DNA from: Oceanobacillus bengalensis
GTDB lineage: Bacteria > Bacillota > Bacilli > Bacillales > Amphibacillaceae
Length of the DNA: 64,000 nt
Direction: 5' to 3'
Assembly: GCF_003628445.1 (NCBI RefSeq)
Contig: NZ_RBZO01000019.1
Coordinates: 16,754 to 80,753, forward strand
A program made the position numbers and the translations under genes. Below are positions 18,130-27,364 of the stretch, piece by piece; position 1 is the first letter of the stretch, and every line of letters begins with the position of its first letter. The notes below the pieces were generated by a model. It did no database searches, was not told the origin of the DNA, and was given only the letters and a program-made list of their open reading frames with translations.

Positions 18130-18709
18130 TTGAACTTGATAAGCCTTCTCAAGAATGAAATAGAGCAAAATTCTCTTCAAATGAACTTGATAAGCCTTCT
18201 CAAGAATGAAATAGAGCAAAATTCTCTTGAAATGAACTTGATAAGCCTTCTCAAGATTAAAATAGAGCTAAATTCTCTTGAAATGAACTTGATAAGCCTT
18301 CTCAAGATTAAAATAGAGCAAAACCCTCATGAAATGAACTTGATAAGCCTTCTCAAGCTTAAAATAGAGCAAAATTCTCTTCAAATGAACTTGATAAGCC
18401 TTCTCAAGATTGAAATAGAGCAAAACCCTCATGAAATGAACTTGATAAGCCTTCTCAAGCTTAAAATAGAGCAAAATTCTCTTCAAATGAACTTGATAAG
18501 CCTTCTCAAGATTGAAATAGAGCAAAACCCTCATGAAATGAACTTGATAAGCCTTCTCAAGATTGAAATAGAGCAAAACCCTCATGAAATGAACTTGATA
18601 AGCCTTCTCAAGATTGAAATAGAGCAAAATTCTCTTCAAATGAACTTGATAAGCTCTCTCAAGAAAATTTTCCAAATTATTGTTACTTCGCAGTTTATAT
18701 CTATTACGG
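18130..18709 (+). repeat. Tandem array 1: ten 51-bp units plus a partial unit and a conserved end module
   Basis: Units begin at 18130, 18181, 18232, 18283, 18334, 18385, 18436, 18487, 18538 and 18589; a partial eleventh starts at 18640 and runs into an end module to about 18709. Each unit contains the imperfect palindrome CTTGATAAGCCTTCTCAAG and a small hairpin AGAG-loop-CTCT. Variation falls in two blocks per unit. Units 5-6 and 7-8 repeat as a pair (102-bp higher order). The array lies between the sspA terminator and the 3' end of nadK2. Because 51 is divisible by 3, frames stay open on both strands, but no ribosome binding site or plausible start exists, so I call it non-coding. The same repeat, inverted, occurs at 59674-60220. 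Confidence 0.93.
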
Positions 18710-18772
18710 TTACGTTGCAGTTAGGATCAACTATTGTTAAACTTTAAAAAACACAATCTTCTACAAATACCC

Positions 18773-19573
18773 TTACAAAAACATCCGCTTCACTCGGTCC
18801 CAATAGGAATTGTTTTTTAATTTAACAGTTTTAACTACGATGTCATCCATTGTTACTTCAACTTCATTAATTTTTCGGATTGGAAGTGCTTCATTGTCAA
18901 AACTCACAATCGGGTGATCATTCCCATCTTCCACTTCTTTTAGTGTTAATACACGCCCCTTACTTAAGACGAAGGAAGATCCAAGTGTACGAAAGTTATT
19001 ATTGTTCATGGATGCTATTTCAGACACTTGAAAACAAGGAAGCAGTGGATCGATAACAGCACCGTTATTCGATTTATTGTAGGCAGTGCTACCAGTTGGT
19101 GTGGCAACAACCATTCCATCGCCGCGGAATGTTTCAAAGTGCTGGTTATCAATGTAAACATCGATTACAATCGTTTTTACAATTGTCGAACGAATCGTCA
19201 CTTCATTTAGGCAGTAAAAACTGTTACCGTTATTAACTTTCGCTTTGATAACAGGAAATCGTCTTACTTCTAGTTCCTCATGTAATACTGCTGGTAATAA
19301 TTCATTGAAATTCTCTAAAGTGAAGTCACAATATAAACTAGATACATTCTCAGGGGTAATTCCCGCGTATATAGCATCTTGCCTGTAACCAGTTTCCCGA
19401 ATAGCTTGCAAGAACATACCATCTCCACCAACGCCAATGATAATTGTTGCTTCCTTATCATCATCTACCACTTGAAAGCCATTTTTATTTGCTAATTTAA
19501 ATACAGGTTCTAATTTTTTCTCTGTATCTTCATCTTTTTGATAATAGAAGTAAATATTGTTTCTTTCTGACAT
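18773..19573 (-). CDS. nadK2: NAD kinase
   Basis: A 266-residue ATP-NAD kinase that makes NADP. The diacylglycerol-kinase-like motif GGDG is at residues 49-52 (IIGVGGDGMFLQA) and the NAD-binding TPTGSTAYNKSNNGAVI lies in the second half. Gene order (sspA, nadK2, ytfI, gerW) identifies it with B. subtilis YtdI (NadK2) rather than the PpnK-A paralogue. Start ATG 19573 follows GGCGGAGG on the reverse strand. The 3' end is 64 bp from the tandem-array end module and has no intrinsic terminator of its own. Confidence 0.93.
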   Translation of the reverse strand: MSERNNIYFYYQKDEDTEKKLEPVFKLANKNGFQVVDDDKEATIIIGVGGDGMFLQAIRETGYRQDAIYAGITPENVSSLYCDFTLENFNELLPAVLHEELEVRRFPVIKAKVNNGNSFYCLNEVTIRSTIVKTIVIDVYIDNQHFETFRGDGMVVATPTGSTAYNKSNNGAVIDPLLPCFQVSEIASMNNNNFRTLGSSFVLSKGRVLTLKEVEDGNDHPIVSFDNEALPIRKINEVEVTMDDIVVKTVKLKNNSYWDRVKRMFL

Positions 19574-19714
19574 ATGTATAACCTCCGCCTAACAATTTGT
19601 CTTTTCTTTCATCTTAACACCATATGATCTGTTCTCCTAATGTTTAAAAAACGAATTTATGACTAAAAATGGAAATAGACTCTTTTTATGAAAGTATAAA
19701 ATTTTGTGCATTGC
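19574..19714. other. Intergenic region upstream of nadK2
   Basis: About 140 bp holding the nadK2 leader and AT-rich sequence. No promoter could be assigned with confidence. The dispersed repeat starts at 19715. Confidence 0.35.
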
Positions 19715-19912
19715 TGTCTAGCTCCAGCGCCCAGCGACTAGCGAGACTTCCCTCACCTCCGTACGATAAGTCAACATCGACTCAGGTTTTAAGGAAGGCC
19801 GACTAAGAACAGGCATTCGCCAACGTCGGCATACCCCATAAAGGGGCATGTTTCCTTTATCTCCTACGGCTCAGTCCAGTCCGTACGTCGCTAAACGGGC
19901 GCTTGCGCTTTT
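19715..19912 (+). repeat. Dispersed Bacillaceae-type intergenic repeat (family A), about 198 bp
   Basis: It begins TGTCTAGCTCCAGCGCCC and ends GGGCGCTTGCGCTTTTC, with GC-rich, partly palindromic internal blocks (CCCCATAAAGGGG). The edges are complementary (CAGCGCCC/GGGCGCTTG). I recall similar elements between genes in many Bacillus relatives. A shorter relic lies at 13327-13373. It separates nadK2 from ytfI. Confidence 0.75.
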
Positions 19913-19936
19913 CTAATGTTGTTCACTGTAAAGTAG

Positions 19937-20497
19937 GTGTTTTGGGTCATGCTGATTCTTATCATAATTGTATTATGCTTCTTCTTACTGTCACTTTTTC
20001 TAAAAATATATATTTCTATACATTATTCATTTACAAATCAAGAGCAGGAACTAAATGTTTCTATAAAAATTCTTCATATTCAACTATCAAGGTCCATTGA
20101 CTTATCTGATAGGGAGGAAGAAATCCCATTCACACAGAAGTTCGACGTTTCTTCGATTACAACTAAACTAGACAATTTCCATACCAACTTCAAAAAGGGA
20201 AATAAAGCGATAACTACTCTGCTAAATCGAACGAAACTACATCAACTGGATTGGTCAACGAATATAGGTACTGGGGAAGCAAGCTCGACTGGAATAATCA
20301 GTGGTGTCATTTGGGCAATAAAAGGGTCGATTCTTGGATATATTATTGAAAAGATTAGACTAGGTTGTCAACCAGCAGTCAGGGTGAATCCATTTTTTCA
20401 ACAAGCGTGTTTTCAAACGAATATAGATTGTATGTTTTCTATCAGATTGGGACAAGCTATACACGGAATTCTTAAAGTAATTCGGTTATTAAAATAG
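19937..20497 (+). CDS. ytfI: DUF2953 membrane protein (YtfI-like)
   Basis: About 186 residues: one strong N-terminal membrane helix (MLILIIIVLCFFLLSLFLK), then a mostly soluble domain with the DUF2953 feel (LHQLDWSTNIGTGEASSTG, and a C-terminal IHGILKVIRLL helix). Directly upstream of gerW, as in B. subtilis, where the pair is linked to sporulation. The start is uncertain: GTG 19937, or ATG 19949 preceded by AGGTG. Molecular function unknown. Confidence 0.8.
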   Translation: MFWVMLILIIIVLCFFLLSLFLKIYISIHYSFTNQEQELNVSIKILHIQLSRSIDLSDREEEIPFTQKFDVSSITTKLDNFHTNFKKGNKAITTLLNRTKLHQLDWSTNIGTGEASSTGIISGVIWAIKGSILGYIIEKIRLGCQPAVRVNPFFQQACFQTNIDCMFSIRLGQAIHGILKVIRLLK

Positions 20498-20510
20498 GGA
20501 GGAAAAGCAA

Positions 20511-20993
20511 ATGAGTGAGCATCCAATTCAAGGTCTAATGACTACAGCAATGGAAAATTTAAAAGATATGATTGACGCGAATACCATCATCGGTGATCCC
20601 GTAGAGTCACCTGATGGAAGTATAATTATACCAGTATCGAAGCTAGGATTTGGATTTGCTGCAGGTGGTAGTGAATTTGGACAAGGTGATTCAGAAGGAG
20701 AACTACCTTTCGGTGGTGGTAGTGGTGGAGGCGTTTCTATCACGCCGATTGCTTTCCTAATTATTGGTAAGAACGGTATTAAGATGGTTCACTTAGACCA
20801 ACATACACATTTATATGAGAAATTATTAAATAACACGCCACAGCTTATGGAAAAGATTCAGGCAATGCTTAAAGAATCAGGAATAGGCAAGAACAAAGAA
20901 GATAAAAAGAACGACAAAGGTAAAAAAGAAGATTCAGGTAATGGTAATGAAGAGAAGAAAGAAGAGCGAGAATCCTCTAGTTATGATATTTAA
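20511..20993 (+). CDS. gerW: GerW family sporulation protein (YtfJ)
   Basis: 160 residues. The conserved family core begins HPIQGLMTTAMENLKDMIDANTIIGDPV and contains a Gly-rich segment (about 50-80), then IAFLIIGKNGIKMVHLD. The tail is Lys/Glu-rich and probably disordered. In B. subtilis GerW is a spore protein needed for normal L-alanine germination. Strong AGGGAGGA-type site at 20496-20503; 13 bp after ytfI, so co-transcribed. Confidence 0.92.
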   Translation: MSEHPIQGLMTTAMENLKDMIDANTIIGDPVESPDGSIIIPVSKLGFGFAAGGSEFGQGDSEGELPFGGGSGGGVSITPIAFLIIGKNGIKMVHLDQHTHLYEKLLNNTPQLMEKIQAMLKESGIGKNKEDKKNDKGKKEDSGNGNEEKKEERESSSYDI

Positions 20994-21070
20994 GCCTGAT
21001 TATTGGACAGGGCGTTTTACTTTCTTCATAATAAAATTGTAGAAATTATTATAGAGAGGGATGAAATTGA

Positions 21071-21571
21071 ATGGCAAATGTTACATTTCATAATGAGCCT
21101 GTCACATTAGTAGGTAATGAAATTAAAGTTGGGGATAAGGCGCCTGATTTTACCGTATTATCAAATGATCTTAAAGAAGTTTCATTAGATAATTATAAAG
21201 GAAAGGTTAAATTAATTGCAGCAGTTCCATCCGTGGATACTGGTGTTTGCTCTCAGGAAGCCAAACGTTTTAATGAAGAAGCAGATAAACTTGAAAATGT
21301 CCAAGTATTAACGATTAGTATGGATCTACCTTTTGCTCAAACACGCTGGTGTGCAGCTGAAGGTGTTAAAAATCTAGATACCCTATCAGATCATCGTGAT
21401 GCATCATTTGGTGAAAGTTATGGTGTCTTAATGCAAGAAAATCGGTTATTGGCACGTTCAGTGTTTGTTGTAGATTCGAACGATCAGGTTACATATGTCG
21501 AATATGTTCCAGAAGTAACAACACATCCAAATTATGAAGCGGCACTTCAAGCAGCAAAAGAAGCCAAATAA
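21071..21571 (+). CDS. tpx: Thiol peroxidase (atypical 2-Cys peroxiredoxin)
   Basis: A 166-residue Tpx. The peroxidatic Cys60 is in PSVDTGVCSQEAKRF and the resolving Cys94 in QTRWCAAEG, equivalent to E. coli Cys61 and Cys95. It reduces lipid and alkyl hydroperoxides using thioredoxin. Upstream site AGAGAGGGATG. The gene is followed by a strong hairpin and lies between gerW and ytxK, as in B. subtilis. Confidence 0.96.
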   Translation: MANVTFHNEPVTLVGNEIKVGDKAPDFTVLSNDLKEVSLDNYKGKVKLIAAVPSVDTGVCSQEAKRFNEEADKLENVQVLTISMDLPFAQTRWCAAEGVKNLDTLSDHRDASFGESYGVLMQENRLLARSVFVVDSNDQVTYVEYVPEVTTHPNYEAALQAAKEAK

Positions 21572-21585
21572 GAAATAAATGATAT

Positions 21586-21619
21586 AATCAGTTGAATTCC
21601 ATCGGGATTCAACTGATTT
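21586..21619 (+). terminator. Hairpin terminator after tpx
   Basis: AATCAGTTGAAT-x-CC pairs with GG-x-ATTCAACTGATT around a 3-nt loop, followed by TTAATGTTGG. The stem is strong and the U-tract weak. Confidence 0.65.
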
Positions 21620-21743
21620 AATGTTGGTTCGAGTTTTTCCTTCAAGTATATCAGTTACATAATACGGTTTCTTTTGGTACAATAAGAAAGTTGTAGAAGA
21701 GGATGTTCACACGTAATAGAAGGAACGATTGGAGGATTAACTA

Positions 21744-22733
21744 ATGGATAAATCAAATGTTGAAACCTTATTTGAATGGTTTAATAATACAAGTGAAATG
21801 ATTGTTCAACATTCAGATGAACTTTACATAGATAGTTTGGCAATTGTGATGGAAAGTTTATTCTATCAAAGTCCACCAGAAGATTTAGATGATACCCTCG
21901 CCAAGAAAATAGAGAAATCACTAGAAAAAATAGATTTATCTACACATAAAACGGATGAGATTCGTAAAGCTATTCAATTAGCGATATTGAAAGGGATGAA
22001 GGATTCTACACAACAGCAGCATCTGATGACTCCAGAAACGGTCGGATTAATTGTCGGATATCTTGCTGATAAATTAATGGAAGGGAAAAAAGAAGTAAGC
22101 GTCTTTGATCCTGCTGGTGGAACAGGTAATCTACTTACAACCGTTCTAGAAAAACTGAACCAAGATGTGAAAGCTTTTGCTAGTGAAGTTGATCCAACAT
22201 TAATTCAACTAGCAGTACTAAATGCAAATTTACAGAAAAAGCAAATTGAATTTTTCCATCAGGATAGTTTACGACCGTTTTTATTAGATCCAGTAGATTT
22301 AGTGGTTGCAGATTTACCAATTGGCTACTATCCAGATGATGTACAGGCTAGTGGATATAAATTAAAAGCAGATGAAGGACATTCCTATGCACATCATTTA
22401 TTTATTGAGCAGGGTCTGAAATATACGAAAGAAGCTGGCTACAACATCTATATTATCCCCGAATTCCTGTTTGACAGTGAGCAATCGAAACAGTTAAATC
22501 GATTTCTACATGATCATGCACATATAATTGGTTTGATTCGTTTACCAGAAAGTGCATTTAAATCGAACAACAATGCAAAAAGTATCCTAATACTGCAAAA
22601 GAAAGGGAAGGAAACTTCAGGGGTTAAACAACCACTACTTGTACAGATGCCTTCCTTTAAAAATGCAAACCAAATGGCAGATATATTAGGACAAATGAAT
22701 CTTTGGTTTAAAAAGAACCATAATAAACAATAG
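21744..22733 (+). CDS. ytxK: Class I SAM-dependent methyltransferase, N6-adenine-methylase-like (YtxK)
   Basis: 329 residues. A helical N-terminal part (to about 90) resembles the HsdM helper region, followed by a Rossmann methyltransferase domain with the SAM motif VFDPAGGTGNLLT (about 120-132). The catalytic NPPY position reads ADLPIGYYP (about 190-198), so the classical Asn-Pro-Pro is replaced by Asp-Leu-Pro. No specificity subunit or nuclease is nearby; it pairs with ackA as in B. subtilis. Orphan DNA methylation or a diverged non-DNA role are both possible. Confidence 0.88.
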   Translation: MDKSNVETLFEWFNNTSEMIVQHSDELYIDSLAIVMESLFYQSPPEDLDDTLAKKIEKSLEKIDLSTHKTDEIRKAIQLAILKGMKDSTQQQHLMTPETVGLIVGYLADKLMEGKKEVSVFDPAGGTGNLLTTVLEKLNQDVKAFASEVDPTLIQLAVLNANLQKKQIEFFHQDSLRPFLLDPVDLVVADLPIGYYPDDVQASGYKLKADEGHSYAHHLFIEQGLKYTKEAGYNIYIIPEFLFDSEQSKQLNRFLHDHAHIIGLIRLPESAFKSNNNAKSILILQKKGKETSGVKQPLLVQMPSFKNANQMADILGQMNLWFKKNHNKQ

Positions 22734-22757
22734 AAAAGAATTTAGGAGTTGACATCA

Positions 22758-23948
22758 ATGAGTAACAATATATTAGCAGTTAATGCAGGTAGCTCATCCT
22801 TAAAATTTCAATTAATTAAAATGCCAGAAGAAAACGTTGAAGCAATTGGTTTAGTAGAACGTATTGGTTTAAGTGATTCGATCTTCTCTATAGAAGTAGA
22901 TGGAAAAAAGGACAAGACTACAACAGATATTCCAGACCATGCTGTGGCAGTTAAAATGTTATTGGATTCACTAATCTCTACTGGAGTAGTAAAATCATTT
23001 GATGAAATAGATGCAGTTGGACATCGTGTGGTACATGGTGGAGAACACTTTAATGATTCCGTTGTTATTGATGATGATGTTATCAGGAAGATTGAAGAAA
23101 CATCAGAACTTGCACCATTACACAACCCAGCTAATCTAACAGGAATACAGGCTTTCAAAGAAACGCTTCCGTCTGTTCCAATGGTAGCTGTGTTTGATAC
23201 AGCATTCCATCAAACAATGCCTAAATCTTCTTATTTATACAGCTTACCTTATGAATACTATGAAGAGTATGGAATCCGTAAGTATGGTTTCCACGGGACA
23301 TCACATAAATATGTATCCGAACGTGCAGCTGAATTAATTGGTGTACCAATTGAGAATTTACGTTTGCTTTCATGTCATATTGGTAATGGCGCTAGTATTA
23401 CCGCAATTGAAGGTGGAAAATCAATCGATACATCAATGGGATTCACCCCACTTGCTGGTGTAACAATGGGAACACGTTCTGGTAATATTGACCCTGCATT
23501 GATTCCTTACATTATGGAGAAGACTGGTCAAACGGCTGATGATGTAATAAATGTGTTAAATAAAAAGAGTGGAATGCTTGCTTTATCTGGTTTTTCAAGT
23601 GACTTGCGTGACATTGAAGAACAAGCAGACACAAATGAAAGAGCACAACTTGCGTTGGACGTTTTTGCAGGAAGAATTCATAAATATATTGGTTCGTATG
23701 CAGCGAAAATGTCTGGCGTGGATGCAATCATCTTTACAGCTGGTGTTGGTGAAAACAGCATTACGATGAGAGAGAGAATCTTAAAAGGATTAGAATTTAT
23801 GGGCGTATATTGGGATCCTAAACGCAATAATGTGCGTGGAAAAGAGCAGTTCATAAACTATCCACACTCACCAGTTAAAGTAATTGTTATCCCTACAAAC
23901 GAAGAAGTAATGATTGCAAGAGATACCGTACGTTTATCTAGTCTATAA
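22758..23948 (+). CDS. ackA: Acetate kinase
   Basis: A 396-residue ASKHA-fold kinase interconverting acetyl phosphate + ADP and acetate + ATP. Family motifs are [11 protein letters not shown] (about 7-17), [18 protein letters not shown] and the ATP-binding [12 protein letters not shown] and [12 protein letters not shown] 22758 is used because AGGAG (22744-22748) is 9 nt upstream; the TTG at 22749 is too close. It follows ytxK by about 25 bp, so the two are probably co-transcribed. Confidence 0.96.
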   Translation: MSNNILAVNAGSSSLKFQLIKMPEENVEAIGLVERIGLSDSIFSIEVDGKKDKTTTDIPDHAVAVKMLLDSLISTGVVKSFDEIDAVGHRVVHGGEHFNDSVVIDDDVIRKIEETSELAPLHNPANLTGIQAFKETLPSVPMVAVFDTAFHQTMPKSSYLYSLPYEYYEEYGIRKYGFHGTSHKYVSERAAELIGVPIENLRLLSCHIGNGASITAIEGGKSIDTSMGFTPLAGVTMGTRSGNIDPALIPYIMEKTGQTADDVINVLNKKSGMLALSGFSSDLRDIEEQADTNERAQLALDVFAGRIHKYIGSYAAKMSGVDAIIFTAGVGENSITMRERILKGLEFMGVYWDPKRNNVRGKEQFINYPHSPVKVIVIPTNEEVMIARDTVRLSSL

Positions 23949-24071
23949 TAAATGCCTTTCTAAAGCATTATGTTTTTCTTAGATATAGGTTTTGACGCAA
24001 AAGAATAAAATTCGATGCATCTTATATCAATTGCAATAAACAATACAAAACAAAAGACTTATATGAATACA

Positions 24072-24105
24072 AAAAAAGGGGAGCTTGTGCAGCTCTCCTT
24101 TTTAA
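24072..24105. terminator. Bidirectional intrinsic terminator between ackA and the universal stress gene
   Basis: AAAAAGG-x-GAGCT pairs with AGCTC-x-CCTTTTT around TGTGC. A-run on the left and T-run on the right, suitable for both converging genes. Confidence 0.8.
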
Positions 24106-24114
24106 ATTATATAT

Positions 24115-24543
24115 TTAGCGAACGACAAGGACATCACATGAGGCATGTCTAGTTATATTTTCAGAAACACTACCAATTAAGAATCGTTCAACTGCACCCA
24201 TTCCTGTTGCACCACAAATGATTAAGTCTGCATCAAAGTTTTCTGCAACTGTTTTTGCTATTTTTACCTTCGGGGATCCATATTCAATACAACGAACGAT
24301 ATCAGTTACGCCAGCTTCCTTAGCACTATCCACATAGCTGTCTAGCAATTCCCTTGCATACGCTTCTGCACGTTCTGACAACGTACGATCATATGCTTCT
24401 GCTGTTGCAAATGTTCTGGAATCTACAACATGTGCCAAGATTAATTTAGCGTTATTTCGTTTAACAATATCGAGGGATTTATTAAATGCCTTTTCTGCAG
24501 CTTGAGATCCGTCAACTGCTACAATAATTTTTTTATATTCCAT
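24115..24543 (-). CDS. Universal stress protein (UspA family)
   Basis: 142 residues, single Usp domain. KKIIVAVDGSQAAEKA is at the N-terminus; the ATP-binding signature G-2x-G-9x-G-S is present near the C-terminus (GATGMGAVERFLIGSVS), so it belongs to the nucleotide-binding group. ATG 24543 is preceded by GGGGAGG on the reverse strand. Convergent with ackA. Role: general stress survival; no specific partner visible. Confidence 0.93.
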   Translation of the reverse strand: MEYKKIIVAVDGSQAAEKAFNKSLDIVKRNNAKLILAHVVDSRTFATAEAYDRTLSERAEAYARELLDSYVDSAKEAGVTDIVRCIEYGSPKVKIAKTVAENFDADLIICGATGMGAVERFLIGSVSENITRHASCDVLVVR

Positions 24544-24669
24544 GGTATCCTCCCCTTTCAAGTTCCATTATATACCAATCATGAAAGCGCTACAATGCGT
24601 TAACTGGAAATAATAGTTACAACATTGTTACGATTTTTTGGACATACTACTTATATGGAGGTGAAATCC

Positions 24670-24849
24670 TTGGCTAAAAAGAATAGCATTAAAGATAAGA
24701 TACCAAAAAGCAGATTACAGCTGTATGAAGATAAAGATGGTGTTCAGGCAGTACAAAACCAATTGTTTGAAAGCTATCAAAGTGGTGTAGTAGAAGATGA
24801 ATTGAACAATAATATAGGGGTTCACCATTTTAATAACCGAAAGAACTAA
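24670..24849 (+). CDS. Small hydrophilic protein of unknown function, 59 aa
   Basis: Start TTG 24670 lies 6 nt after a near-perfect GGAGGTG (24657-24663), and the gene is closed by its own terminator, so it is very likely real. The product starts MAKKNSIKDKIPKSRLQLY, is charged, has no Cys and no membrane segment. A CATACTA box at 24643-24649 resembles a SigG -10, but I see no matching -35, and the implied leader would be only about 14 nt. I do not recognise the family; a spore-associated small protein is possible. Confidence 0.7.
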   Translation: MAKKNSIKDKIPKSRLQLYEDKDGVQAVQNQLFESYQSGVVEDELNNNIGVHHFNNRKN

Positions 24850-24857
24850 TTGATTTG

Positions 24858-24889
24858 TCCCGCATCTTGAAGTGATGCGGGATTTGTTT
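24858..24889 (+). terminator. Intrinsic terminator of the 59-aa gene
   Basis: TCCCGCATC/GATGCGGGA stem with loop TTGAAGT, followed by TTTGTTTCTG. Confidence 0.82.
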
Positions 24890-25072
24890 CTGAATTAAAT
24901 ATGTCAACAATTTATATCAGCAGCACATTCAATACGAAAATAGCATTTATAAAAAGTGGACCCTTTCATATAAGATTGAGATGATTAAAAATTGTTATGA
25001 CTTTTACATATTATTTGTTACAATGGTCGTAAGAAATACCAATATATAAAAGTTGATTGGGGGATTTATGTA

Positions 25073-26188
25073 ATGAGAATAGGGGTACCAAAGGAAATTA
25101 AGAATGGTGAAAACCGAGTGGCGATTGCGCCGTCTGGTGTACTAACATTAGTTCATGCTGGACATAAAGTATCTGTAGAAACAGGAGCAGGGCTGGGTTC
25201 TAGTTTTACGGATGAGCAATATACGGCTGCTGGAGCAAACATAGTATCCTCTGCAAAAGAAGCATGGAATCAAGAAATGGTTATGAAGGTCAAAGAACCT
25301 CTACCAGAAGAATATGGATATTTCTATGAAGGTCTTATATTATTTACATATTTGCATTTAGCAAATGAGAGAGAATTAACGAAAGCCTTGGTTGAGAAGA
25401 AAGTTATTGGTATTGCCTATGAAACGGTTCAACTCCCTAACCGTTCGTTGCCTTTATTAACGCCGATGAGTGAGGTTGCTGGTCGAATGGCGACTCAAAT
25501 TGGTGCTCAATTTTTAGAGCAACCAAAAGGTGGAAAAGGTATTCTTCTTTCAGGGATTCCAGGAGTAAAACGAGGGAAAGTTACGATTATTGGTGGTGGA
25601 GGTGTAGGAACCAATGCTGCTAAAATAGCAGTAGGACTTGGTGCTGACACAACGATCATTGATTTAAGTCCAGAAAGATTACGTCAATTAGATGATCTTT
25701 TTGGTTCGTCAGTAAACACATTAATCTCTAACTCACTTAATATTCATGATGCAGTCGTTGATTCTGATTTGGTTATAGGATCTGTTTTAATTCCGGGTGC
25801 AAAAGCTCCTGTATTAGTAACAGAAGAAATGATTAAAGAAATGAAAGATGGATCGGTTGTTGTCGATGTGGCAATTGACCAGGGAGGAAACTTTGAAACA
25901 AGTGATCGAATTACAACACACGATGATCCTACCTTTGTAAAACACGGAGTTGTTCATTATACCGTTGCAAACATGCCTGGTGCTGTACCGCGTACTTCAA
26001 CAATTGGCTTGACTAATGTAACCGTTCCTTATGCACTGCAACTCGCGAACAAAGGATACAAACAAGCATGTCTAGATAATGAAGCATTGTTAAAAGGAAT
26101 TAACACATTAGATGGTTATGTAACATTTAAGGCAGTGGCTGAAGCACATAATGTTGAATTTAATGATGCACATGAATTGCTTAAATAA
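25073..26188 (+). CDS. ald: Alanine dehydrogenase
   Basis: A 371-residue NAD-dependent L-alanine dehydrogenase (L-alanine + NAD+ to pyruvate + NH4+ + NADH). Signatures: start [26 protein letters not shown] with the catalytic His, [19 protein letters not shown] (nucleotide binding, about 176-194) and VDVAIDQGG. Important in sporulation for using alanine as carbon source. It has its own upstream region of about 180 bp and a strong terminator shared with pepQ. Confidence 0.96.
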   Translation: MRIGVPKEIKNGENRVAIAPSGVLTLVHAGHKVSVETGAGLGSSFTDEQYTAAGANIVSSAKEAWNQEMVMKVKEPLPEEYGYFYEGLILFTYLHLANERELTKALVEKKVIGIAYETVQLPNRSLPLLTPMSEVAGRMATQIGAQFLEQPKGGKGILLSGIPGVKRGKVTIIGGGGVGTNAAKIAVGLGADTTIIDLSPERLRQLDDLFGSSVNTLISNSLNIHDAVVDSDLVIGSVLIPGAKAPVLVTEEMIKEMKDGSVVVDVAIDQGGNFETSDRITTHDDPTFVKHGVVHYTVANMPGAVPRTSTIGLTNVTVPYALQLANKGYKQACLDNEALLKGINTLDGYVTFKAVAEAHNVEFNDAHELLK

Positions 26189-26198
26189 ATTAATAAAA

Positions 26199-26235
26199 AA
26201 AGAAATCGAGAAGAATACTCGATTTCTTTTTTTTT
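26199..26235. terminator. Bidirectional terminator between ald and pepQ
   Basis: Perfect 12-bp stem AAAGAAATCGAG/CTCGATTTCTTT with a 7-nt loop and a long T-run on the plus strand; the preceding A-run serves the reverse strand. Confidence 0.9.
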
Positions 26236-27331
26236 AACCTACAATGACAAGTTCCTTAGGAAATTTCGTTAGAACTTCCGCACCCTTATCAGTAGTGAAA
26301 ATCATATCCTCGATACGAACACCGCCGACATTTGGTATGTAGATTCCTGGTTCAATGGTATAACACATGCCAGGTTGAAGAGCTGTTTCGTTATTTGCAT
26401 GCATAGACGGATATTCATGGGTTTCAATTCCTAACCCATGGCCAATTCGATGGGTGAAATATTCACCAAAACCAGCATTGGCTATGGTATCTCTAGCAGC
26501 TTTATCAATTTTCCCAACAGGCGTTCCTAATGTAGAAGCGTTAATCGCATGTTGCTCAGCTGCAAGCACCGTATCATATATTTTCCTTTGCTCCTCTGTA
26601 ATTGACTGGAAAGCTACGGTCCGAGTGATGTCAGAACAATATCCTTCATAAACTACACCAAGGTCGAAAAGCACAAGGTCACCTGAAGTAATTTCCTTAG
26701 ACGAAGGTGTGCCGTGTGGAGAAGCGGTCTTTGCACCTGAGAGTGCCATCGTTGAGAAGGACATTTGCTGCACACCCTGTTTCTTTAGTTCGTATTCAAT
26801 TTGTGCAACTAATGCAAGCTCACTAACGCCCTCTTTAATCGCTTCAACCCCTGTTTTAACGCCAAAGTCTGCTAATGCTGCCGCCTCTTTTAGTAAGGTA
26901 TACTCTTTTTTAGTCTTAATGACACGTAAATTTGCGAGCATTTCCTTTGCATCAAATATTTCCACATCTGGAAAAATACCTTTTATCGCTTTATAGCGCT
27001 CCAATGTAATATGATCTTGTTCCATTGCAACAGACTGTGGAACCTTTCCGTTTTTCTCCAAATACTGTAATAATAGCTGCCATGGATCTTCATGGTCATA
27101 ATATCCGATTATTTCAAATTCCCAACCACAAGCTTTCGCATCATTTGCTTCCATTGCTGGTAGCAGTAAAACGGGATCAATGTTGGCTGCGACATACACC
27201 GCGATTACACGCTCATGTGGGTCTGTATAATAATTGCTTAAGTAATAGAAATTTGCTGTTGATGTAACAAGTGCACTATCAATTCCTTCCTTATTAAGCA
27301 ATGCTAAAAAATCTGTCATTCGGGTTGCCAT
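26234..27331 (-). CDS. pepQ: Xaa-Pro dipeptidase/aminopeptidase, M24 family
   Basis: About 365 residues. An N-terminal creatinase-like domain (to about 130) precedes a pita-bread metalloprotease domain. The dinuclear metal ligands are visible: Asp in VLFDLGVVYEGYCSD (both Asp), His in THRIGHGLGIETHEYP, Glu in CYTIEPGIY and Glu in VRIEDMI. It cleaves dipeptides with C-terminal proline in the cytoplasm. ATG 27331 (MATRMTDF) follows GAGGTGG on the reverse strand and is preferred over the frame start at 27340. Convergent with ald. Confidence 0.92.
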   Translation of the reverse strand: MATRMTDFLALLNKEGIDSALVTSTANFYYLSNYYTDPHERVIAVYVAANIDPVLLLPAMEANDAKACGWEFEIIGYYDHEDPWQLLLQYLEKNGKVPQSVAMEQDHITLERYKAIKGIFPDVEIFDAKEMLANLRVIKTKKEYTLLKEAAALADFGVKTGVEAIKEGVSELALVAQIEYELKKQGVQQMSFSTMALSGAKTASPHGTPSSKEITSGDLVLFDLGVVYEGYCSDITRTVAFQSITEEQRKIYDTVLAAEQHAINASTLGTPVGKIDKAARDTIANAGFGEYFTHRIGHGLGIETHEYPSMHANNETALQPGMCYTIEPGIYIPNVGGVRIEDMIFTTDKGAEVLTKFPKELVIVG

Positions 27332-27364
27332 GTTTACCACCTCATATGTTAGAATATAGAAGAA

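Noticed and set aside
18130..18747. 205-residue plus-strand open frame of 17-residue repeats (MNLISLLK-type)
   Set aside because: The 51-bp DNA period keeps frames open automatically on both strands. The start is a TTG directly after a stop with no ribosome binding site, and the reverse strand is equally open (18268-18675).
26709..26996. 95-residue plus-strand open frame inside pepQ
   Set aside because: Opposite the conserved metalloprotease domain, no start signals.
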